In this document: positions 13,266 to 19,448 of the stretch, piece after piece
How the letters are laid out: every line of letters starts with the position of its first letter
Numbering within the stretch: the stretch's first letter is position 1
From: Acanthamoeba lenticulata
Taxonomy: Eukaryota; Discosea; Longamoebia; Acanthamoebidae
Assembly (NCBI GenBank): GCA_002179805.1
Contig: NAVB01002611.1
Coordinates: 1-19,448 of the forward strand
Length of the DNA: 19,448 nt
Direction of reading: 5' to 3'
Notes under the pieces: generated by a model
Databases searched by the model: none
What the model saw: the letters and a program-made list of their open reading frames with translations, nothing else
What the model was told of the DNA's origin: nothing
Made by a program: the position numbers and the translations under genes

Positions 13266-14117
13266 ATGGAAGAAGAAAAAGATAAGGCACTCGGGGCGGA
13301 AGACGAAGATCGCCAAAAAAAGAAGAGGAAAAAGAAGGAACGCAAGCGGCACAAGTCCAGCAGAAAGAAGAAAAGGAAACACTCATCCTCAAGCAGTGAT
13401 GACGACTCTTCATCGTCATCTTCTTCTTCGTCATCATCGTCCTCTGGTTCGCGCAGAAAACGGAGGAAAAAAGCTCGTGCAGCAGCTTTGAAGGTGAAGC
13501 ATTTCCACACCCGCCCTTTGCCCAAGCACAGTTGTGCTAACAGCAACAACTGCAGAAACTGAGGGAAGAGTCTTTCTATGACAAAACTTCCAGCAAGTAC
13601 AAAGTAGGGTACGCAGCGGGACACCTGGACACTGACCAAGCAGAGCCTTTACTTACCTCTGCGCAGGGAAGAGATGTGGCACCATGGGAGCTATTTCCTT
13701 CTTGAAAAGGAGTGGGAACGAGACGAACAAGAACGACAACAAAGACGCGAACGAGAGCGACGCGAGTGGTCGCAGCGCCGGGAGGAGCGACGACGTGAGC
13801 GTCCAGAACGCAGAAGACGTTCTGATGATGATGACAACAACGCTCGAGAAGATCACTGTCAAGAGGTTTACAGCCGCCGTAGATCATCAGAGCGACGAAG
13901 GTCGCGTGACCATCGCCTGTCCGATGATGGTGACGACCGGCGACGTCGACGACAAAGAGGCAGGGACGCTGGCGCTGCTTCAGACCGACACCACGCTCGC
14001 TCGCGCTCGCGCTCGCCCCAACAAAAGCAGTCTGGCGACGGCGCTGATGGCGCGCGCACGAGTGACGTGCAAACGACCAAGGCACACAGGAATGCAATGA
14101 ATGCCGACAAGGCATGA
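13266..14117 (+). CDS. SR-like basic low-complexity protein, function unknown
   Basis: Exons 13266-13493, 13556-13608 and 13667-14117 join in phase, giving 243 aa from the first Met in frame. Intron 1 (GTGAAG...TGCTAAC...CTGCAG) has a good branch site, and intron 2 starts GTACGC. The frame is open back to 13053, so the start is uncertain. The protein has a Lys/Arg block (KKKRKKKERKRHKSSRKKKRK), a run of Ser with three Asp, a second basic block, a short ordered part (KKLREESFYDKTSSKYK, then VGEEMWHHGSYFLLEKEWER), a long Arg/Glu helix, and a C-terminal Arg/Ser/Asp region with RSRSRS. The composition suggests a nuclear, RNA- or splicing-associated protein, but no folded domain is visible. It converges on the glucanase gene, with 65 bp between stops. 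Confidence 0.55.
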
Positions 14118-14182
14118 TGAAATCATCTAGATGTACAAGAAGCTCCTTCTCACGAAAGAGGCACGTTTGTCTCTGGTTCTTC

Positions 14183-15523
14183 TCAGCCGAGCAAGGCAGT
14201 GAGCGCGTGCGGCACGAGGGTCGAAGCCGACGAGGAGCCGCCACCAGAGCCAGAACCACCGCCACCACCACCGGAGCCACCGCCGCCAGAGCCGCCGCCG
14301 CCGCTACCACCACCACCACCAGACTGAGGGGAGAGGCTGTCGCCCTTGGAGTTGTACAAGACGCCCACGTCGGTCAAGCTGCCGGCCGCAGAGTTGAGCA
14401 GCGACGGCGCGGTGCCCGTGTTGTCAGTCCGCGCCGCGAACCACGCGTATCTGTTGCGACGGCCAGATTAGGTTGGCGAGAACGCGATCAGGCTTGGCAC
14501 TTGATCATGCTCAACGAGGTGCACGTACCTCTCGACGCTGGTGTTGTTGTCGAGGCTGTCGAGGGCCTTCGCCATCCAAGCGACCTCGTCAGGGACAGAG
14601 TTGCTGGGACAGTTGAACTCGGTGATCCACACGGGCAGGCCAAAGGAAGCAGCCTGTTCCACCCAGTAGTTGAAGCCGTAAATGCCGTCGGTGCAGTCGT
14701 AGATATGGAAGGTCAAGAAGTCGAACTTGCAGCCAGTGCAGTTTCCAAAGAACTGCTTAAACCTGCCCGGAAGGTGACATACAACTTGCGATGAGCGAAG
14801 ACTCAGCACACGTCCTCAGCAAGAGTGTGTACCAGTCTTGGGGACCCAAGAGGTCACCACCGGGCGAAGCCGAGGGCGTGCCGAGCTTGATGGAGCCCAG
14901 AAGGTTGGCCTCTTCCAGGTCGGCGATGACGGTCTTCCACGCGTCTGCGGCTTCCTGTGTGGCGCAGATGAAATCATGGTTCGTCATGTCAGAAAGACAC
15001 CTTTGCCACTCCAGGGTGAATAATAAGAAGGACGAACAGCAGGCGTCAATCGGGACTGCTCGCTGAAGTTGGGCTCGTTGAAGGCCAGCAGGTGGGTTGT
15101 ATTCGGAGGGAGCTACGAAAACAACACGCATGCGACAAGATCAGAAATCCTCCGCAGCTCGAGAGAGAGGAATAGGTGGACGCCTCTTGTACCTTGGAGA
15201 CGAAGCCAGCGATGCTGTCCTTGCCCCAGACCATCGGAACATACTCGAGGTACCTGTCCCCAAGGTCACAGTCGACATTGGGCTAGAAAGCAGTTGGGAA
15301 CATTAGAAGTCACAGTGACAAAAGCGGTACAGAAGTGGACGAAGCGCACCTCAAGACCCCAGTTGTAGTACCACGACATGCGGGACAGGGCGTTGATGTC
15401 GGCGCACCCGCCGGTCCACTTGTCGGCAGCCACACCTCGATAGATCGACTTGGCTTGCCCGCTCTGGAAGAGCAGGGCCAGCCCGAGAAGCGCAAGAGCG
15501 CAGATAGTGATGGTCTTGCTCAT
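14183..15523 (-). CDS. Secreted glycoside hydrolase, GH128/Asl1-type beta-1,3-glucanase
   Basis: Exons 15523-15350, 15282-15193, 15112-15038, 14954-14833, 14762-14529 and 14450-14183 join in phase, giving 320 aa. Residues 1 to about 24 are a signal peptide (SKTITICALALLGLALLFQS). An upstream in-frame Met at 15565 would spoil it, so I chose 15523. The catalytic core of the PF11790 type shows WYYNWG (51-56), YVPMVWG, LLAFNEPN with probable acid/base Glu101, LGTPSASPGG, FDFLTFHIYDC, and VWITEFNCPS with probable nucleophile Glu202. Such enzymes cleave beta-1,3-glucans outside the cell or in lysosome-like compartments. In an amoeba it could digest fungal food or remodel the cyst wall; this is inference. 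A Gly-Ser linker (about 275-303) precedes a short tail ending LVPHALTALLG, too short for a convincing GPI signal. Confidence 0.9.
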
Positions 15524-15592
15524 TGACGTTGTGTGTCGCGATGGGTATGTGTTTCTCTTGGACAAGAAGACTTACAGCACGGAGCAACTGGT

Positions 15593-15600
15593 GATATATC
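15593..15600 (-). promoter_or_regulatory. Possible TATA box of the glucanase gene
   Basis: GATATATC lies about 70 bp upstream of the chosen start codon, a plausible distance for a TATA element with a short leader. It is palindromic, so its direction is not defined. Confidence 0.35.
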
Positions 15601-15777
15601 GCCGCACTTAACCCCGAAGTGAGAGCCATTGGATACGCGTTTTATGCAACCCACCAACCGGCGCAGCCATATGGCAATAATACGCGTAAGTGCTTCTGTT
15701 GTCTAGAACATGGCGCTCGTGATCCTTCATTAATTCCCCTACAAGACGACAACTGGCTGGCGTGAGTCAACGCCGCT

Positions 15778-16905
15778 TCATGAGAGGTTGGTGACGTTTG
15801 ATGCTCGTGCGATACGGGCCAACACATCTTCGAAACGGTCGCACAGCAGGGCCCGCTGCGCTTGCAAGATGAGGCGCTCATCTTCGACCTTCTGCAGCGC
15901 TTCGCCCAGTTTGGCCCGCTCTGCGTCCACCTCCTGCCGGGCCCACTCCAGCTGTCGCAACTCGGCGTCGAGGCGTGCGCTCTTCTCCGCCTGCTCGCGC
16001 GCTCGCTGCTCGAAGGCGGCTGCCTGTTCCTCCAACTCGCGCATGATCAGGTCATGGTTGGTCTTGGTCCACTCCAGCTCCTGCTTGAATCGCTGCTCGG
16101 CCTCTGTTACCTCCCGCTCTCGTTTCTCCAACTCCGCCAGCCGCTCCGTGAGCGTCTTTTCCAGAGGCACGTGCTGCCCGTCGCATGGCGGGGCGGCGCG
16201 CAGAGCGTCCTCGGCGCAGTCATCGCTCTCGACGACTGTGGAGATCTCCGCTAGTGCCTCTCCTTCATCGGCCACTTGCTCGTTTGAATCCTCCTGGAGT
16301 AGAGCCTCGGCCTCGGCCGGCGTAAAACTGGGCCGCTTGGGGATTCGTGAAGGACCAATGACTGGAGAGGGTGATCCTGGCGAAGAAGAAGAGGAAAGCT
16401 GGAGCAAGTTCGCTGCGTCGGCCGCGGTGAGGCTGGGTCGCTTGGGGATGCGGGTGGGAAGGGCGGTGCCCGACGAGGCGAGGAGCCGGCTGGTCCCGGC
16501 CACGCTTCGTCGCGCAGGGGCCGTTGAGACCGGTTTGGTGACCTTAACGGTAGTGGTTGTGGTGGTATTGAGACGCGACGAAGAAGATACATTCTCCTTC
16601 CCCGCCGTCTCCGTTGATGAGGTGCTGGTGTTGAGAGAAGCGGAAGGCTTGCTCGAGCCGCGTGATGTGGTGGATGAGGCGATTCCAGATGAATAAGATG
16701 TGGTTGAAATGCTGGCCCTCGGTCGTCGAGTGGCTGTGGCAGGGACCGCCGCTCCGGAGGTGGAGCTCGCGGGAGTTGAAGTACTGCCGGTTATAGCGGT
16801 GGCTGAGGGCAAGCTCGACCGTTTCCGCGCAGCCAACCGCGCACGCTGGCTCGCTGTTGTGGCCGATGCCACAGCCGGCACACTCGTTGCAGGCTTTGTC
16901 TCCAT
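15778..16905 (-). CDS. Intronless coiled-coil protein with KEN box and two SxIP-like repeats
   Basis: This is a single open frame of 375 aa with no intron needed, unlike the other complete genes here. Residues 1-150 are disordered and rich in Ser, Thr, Ala and Arg, with a KEN box (AGKENVSSSS, KEN at 103-105). Two 19-residue repeats follow: TRIPKRPSLTAADAANLLQ (151-169) and SRIPKRPSFTPAEAEALLQ (186-204). Each contains (S/T)-x-I-P in a basic Pro/Ser context, the form of EB1-binding motifs. After an acidic stretch, residues about 247-365 form a long coiled coil (ERLAELEKREREVTEAEQRF onward). KEN boxes mark substrates of the anaphase-promoting complex. I infer a cell-cycle-regulated microtubule or centrosome protein, without a recognised family. 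The start is the first Met, 248 bp past the RagA stop. Confidence 0.75.
   Translation of the reverse strand: METKPATSVPAVASATTASQRARLAARKRSSLPSATAITGSTSTPASSTSGAAVPATATRRPRASISTTSYSSGIASSTTSRGSSKPSASLNTSTSSTETAGKENVSSSSRLNTTTTTTVKVTKPVSTAPARRSVAGTSRLLASSGTALPTRIPKRPSLTAADAANLLQLSSSSSPGSPSPVIGPSRIPKRPSFTPAEAEALLQEDSNEQVADEGEALAEISTVVESDDCAEDALRAAPPCDGQHVPLEKTLTERLAELEKREREVTEAEQRFKQELEWTKTNHDLIMRELEEQAAAFEQRAREQAEKSARLDAELRQLEWARQEVDAERAKLGEALQKVEDERLILQAQRALLCDRFEDVLARIARASNVTNLS
16294..16350 (-). repeat. Second copy of the IPKRPS repeat
   Basis: This 57-nt stretch codes for residues 186-204 of the coiled-coil protein. It is similar to 16399-16455 (13 of 19 residues identical), indicating an internal duplication kept in frame. 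Confidence 0.85.
16399..16455 (-). repeat. First copy of the IPKRPS repeat
   Basis: This 57-nt stretch codes for residues 151-169. The repeat start sites are 105 nt (35 codons) apart, and the spacer is Ser/Pro-rich. Confidence 0.85.
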
Positions 16906-17152
16906 CTGCTGAATTCTGGATTCTAATTAGCAAGCTGTGGTTGTCTCGAGCGTCCTCTGCGTGATAGAGGAGGAGGTTCAAATTGGCTGCGATCCGAACG
17001 ATTTGTTTTACAACGATCCAGACGCAACGTTCTCTACTTTCGCGCCATTGCCCCAACGGTCTCCAAAAAATTGTTCTCTTCCAGCACGAGCCTTTCAAGG
17101 GAAGTGGTGGTTTGGTAACACAAGGGAGGAACGTGGGAGGGAATCAGAACTG

Positions 17153-17158
17153 TTTATT
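17153..17158 (-). promoter_or_regulatory. AATAAA overlapping the RagA stop codon
   Basis: The minus strand reads CCAATAAACAG, where CAA TAA is the last codon and stop. The hexamer AATAAA therefore includes the stop itself. If used as a poly(A) signal it would give a very short 3' UTR. Confidence 0.4.
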
Positions 17159-18710
17159 GGTCCGACGACAGGTACTTCTCGAAGCGCGGCATCGCCTTCT
17201 TGATGTTGTTCAATGTGACCGCGGCCTCTGCGCACAACCAACCAAAATCACGTATTTAAATAACACACACCAAAAAGATGAAGTGTGCGATGTGTGGAGG
17301 CGGAAGCTCCCGCGTACGGATGGACGGGTCGGAGAGCACGACGAGGATGTAAGTGTTCTGCGTGAAGGCGTCGATGAACACCGACGTCTGGCTGTTGCGC
17401 ACCTCCATGTTGTTGAAGTGAGCCGACGTTTTTCTGGGTCGCGACCAACCACACAAACAACTGTGAGTCAGACAACCACTCTCTACTCCTTGAGCGCTAC
17501 ACGTACCGGCAGCTGAGCTTGAAGTTCTTGACGATGTTGGAAATGTTCTCGAATCTGTGAACATCCTTGTACTCTTTCATCGACGTGTGGCAGATGAACA
17601 AGAACGTCTCCCGCTACGCCAATCCACTGTGAGATCGACGACCACGCGATGATGAAGTGGAAGGAATGGTGTGGTGCTGTTATGATTACCTCGAAGAGGA
17701 CGACCTCGTCGGCACCGCAGATCTGGCAAAACTTCTGGAGAAGGGACTCGATGTGGCCGATGTTGGGGATGAGCCGGTACACGATCTCTGACCAGGCCTT
17801 GTACAGGGTCTCGTCCCAGATGGAGGTCGGAAGGCAGTTGACGGCCATCGGCGCGGACGCTGCCTCCAGATCACGCCGCTTGCGCGCAAAGAACTGTCGT
17901 TACGACACGAAGCCTAGCCTGGTCAGCTCATGCTACTGGCCACAGCCATCATGCCGACACGGTGTCGTGGGGTAAAGGAATGGCAGAGAAGCGACGTACG
18001 TTGTCGCGCTCCTCCTCGGCGATGAGATCCATCTTGTGGACGAGGCAGAAGATCAGCGCGTTGGGCGAGCTCTGCACGAGGGCCTCCACACACTTTTGGT
18101 ACCACTTGAGGTCACTCTGCATATTCAACACATCGCGCCCATGAGCAAGTTCATTCAGATTGACTCAAGAGGTGCGAGGCCGAGATTGGCATACCTCGGC
18201 GTTTTCAGAGGCCACGTCAAAAATGTAGATCATCACCGACACGTTGCTGAAGATCGTGTCCCTGCACTCGACAGCAAGCACCGACGGCGCCGGTCAGCCA
18301 ACACAAGAAGAAGAGAAGAAGAGGAGGAGTGTAGAGGTCACCTTTGCTCGGAGAGGTAGTCCTTCATGAAGCCCTCTTGGCCGCCGCAGTCGTGGAGGTT
18401 GAGCGTGAGGTTGCCCACGAATCGCATGTTGCTGTGCTCCACACCGACTAAGAGGAGAGTAGAGGAAACAGTTCAGGCATGGCCAAGAAATGACAAGAGA
18501 CAATTCAAATGAAGGAACACGTCATACTCGTCGCGCCGATGCGGTTGGTTTCGCGTGCAATGTAGTTGGCAAAGATGATGGAGCGCATGGAAGTCTTGCC
18601 CGCATTCTCCCTTCCCATCAACAAGACCTGAATGACGGAGGTGAATGCGAAGAAAACGTTTGCAAACCGCCCATCGACCCTACCTTTCTATCAATGGCCG
18701 GCGAGCTCAT
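17154..18710 (-). CDS. RRAGA: RagA/Gtr1-type GTPase of the TORC1 nutrient-sensing pathway
   Basis: Exons 18710-18684, 18627-18528, 18447-18342, 18261-18195, 18116-18000, 17893-17690, 17613-17507, 17433-17318 and 17227-17154 join in phase, giving 305 aa (human RagA 313). RagA/B pairs with RagC/D on the lysosome and recruits TORC1 when amino acids are present. Visible motifs are the P-loop GRENAGKT (14-21; human has GKSGSGKT), [14 protein letters not shown], switch I Thr42 in GATIGVEHS, DCGGQ (62-66), [16 protein letters not shown] (121-130), [25 protein letters not shown], and a C-terminal roadblock domain with [19 protein letters not shown] and [15 protein letters not shown]. Exon 1 codes for only nine residues (MSSPAIDRK). 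The partner RagC/D is not in the window. Confidence 0.95.
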
Positions 18711-19059
18711 GGTTGCTCCAAATTCTTAAGAAAGCGATGTAGAAATCAAAAAAATGGGCCTCAATTCGGCGAGAGTTGTTTCCTGCGTGTTCTTCTGCTT
18801 CTTCTACCCCCCCCCCAAAACTCTGTCTTTCCACGATCATTTCCTTTTGCCTCGTTGTTTTCCTGATTATAAATTAATACTTAATTAAATTGCGGTTGGC
18901 AGGCCAGGAACACCAGAAGGGGACCTCAAAAGAACGAAAACGACGAAGTTGGCTTCGGCTTCGTTCTTGTTGGCGTCGGCCGACCCTTGGAGGGTAGATT
19001 AAAAGATCCAACAAAAGAGGAAAAAGCGAAAGAAGCGGTTGTTCGAAAGCCACACGATT
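18711..19059. promoter_or_regulatory. 349-bp divergent promoter region between RagA and the right-end gene
   Basis: The left part is C/T-rich on the plus strand, with nine C at about 18807-18815. The middle (18866-18890) is A/T-rich and contains TATAAAT at 18868-18874. The right part has a small hairpin-like CGAAG TTGG CTTCG near 18950. No RNA gene or convincing reading frame is seen. Confidence 0.5.
18868..18874 (+). promoter_or_regulatory. TATA-like element
   Basis: TATAAAT lies in an AT-rich island between the divergent starts. It is 186 bp before the right-end ATG and 158 bp from the RagA ATG. Its orientation favours the plus-strand gene. Confidence 0.35.
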
Positions 19060-19448
19060 ATGTCTGGGGAGCACGCCGTGCCCCCCTCCCACGTTAAAGT
19101 TGATGGAGGGGAGCAACCCACATCGTCCGAATCTCTACACATCGGCGTGACCAGCGAAAGCCCACGCAAATCGGAGGGCGAGGGGGGAAGCGGCTCTCAT
19201 CTGTCCACGCCAACCGTATCGACGGACAGATTGGGTGCCGTGTCCGACGAAGAAGGGCTCGACTCTCATTTTCCTGTCGTCTCGGTCTCCCATCCTGGTG
19301 ATTCCACTTCCCCCCTTTCCCACAATCCTCCATCTCCCTCTTCGCCTTCGCCTTCTCTATCTACACAGTCCCTCGAAAAACCGCCCAGCCTGGCCCTCGC
19401 AGGCTCATCTTCGTCGTCTTCGTCATCTTCGACGGGCCCCTCGCCAAG
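19060..19448 (+). CDS. N-terminal part of a Ser/Pro-rich protein (runs off the window)
   Basis: An open frame starts at ATG 19060, the first Met after an in-frame TAA at 19000-19002, and stays open to the last base (129 complete codons). The start is MSGEHAVPPSHVKVDGGEQP. The rest is disordered and rich in Ser, Pro, Gly and acidic residues, with SPSSPSPSLSTQS and a run of nine Ser near residues 116-124. It contains several SP sites that proline-directed kinases could phosphorylate. No domain is visible, so the function is unknown. Long disordered N-termini like this are common in amoebal signalling proteins, but that is only context. Confidence 0.5.
   Translation, partial: MSGEHAVPPSHVKVDGGEQPTSSESLHIGVTSESPRKSEGEGGSGSHLSTPTVSTDRLGAVSDEEGLDSHFPVVSVSHPGDSTSPLSHNPPSPSSPSPSLSTQSLEKPPSLALAGSSSSSSSSSTGPSP

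Noticed and set aside
14238..14330. Gly4-Ser repeat as vector or synthetic contamination
   Set aside because: It is in frame at the end of a natural multi-exon gene, uses mixed Gly codons, and has irregular spacing (GGGGGG, GSGSGGG).
14183..15523. Recent bacterial or fungal transfer of the glucanase gene
   Set aside because: It has five introns with the same splice signals and base composition as its neighbours. An ancient transfer cannot be excluded, but nothing here shows it.
15788..16696. Plus-strand open frame of about 302 codons
   Set aside because: It is antisense to the coiled-coil gene, and the Ser/Arg/Cys-rich composition is typical of a shadow frame.

Overview
The window looks like nuclear DNA of a gene-dense, intron-rich, GC-rich protist, and I infer Acanthamoeba (A. 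castellanii or a close relative). The reasons are: eight split genes with about 55 short introns, mostly 56-130 nt; a strong preference for GTACG(T/C) and GTGCG splice donors with CAG or TAG acceptors; very short intergenic gaps with AT-rich 3' ends; and a 5S rRNA that matches the amoebozoan 5S I remember. All splice models were made by hand from reading phase, splice motifs and remembered family sequences; no alignment or RNA data were used.

Layout. 36-332 (+) is the 3' end of an unidentified gene. 437-4069 (-) is a 14-exon leucine-rich-repeat protein of about 750 aa, and a complete 5S rRNA gene (871-989, same strand) sits inside its 12th intron. A divergent promoter of about 100 bp separates it from 4169-5108 (+), a 230-aa type I membrane protein. 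5340-7433 (-) is a three-RRM RNA-binding protein. 7958-13127 (-) is the cohesin subunit SMC3, with 18 exons and 1274 aa. It shares a short divergent promoter with 13266-14117 (+), an SR-like basic protein. 14183-15523 (-) is a secreted GH128-type beta-glucanase with a Gly-Ser tail. 15778-16905 (-) is an intronless coiled-coil protein with a KEN box and two SxIP-like repeats. 17154-18710 (-) is the RagA/Gtr1 GTPase of the TORC1 pathway. 19060 to the window end (+) is the start of a Ser/Pro-rich protein.

The genes do not form a pathway. They are mostly housekeeping genes: chromosome cohesion, nutrient signalling, RNA binding and translation (5S), with one polysaccharide hydrolase that could serve feeding or wall remodelling. 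The most unusual structure is the Pol III 5S gene nested in sense orientation in a Pol II intron. Other points of interest are six TGACGTCA palindromes, the acidic RASS-repeat tail on SMC3, and the candidate mitotic microtubule plus-end protein.
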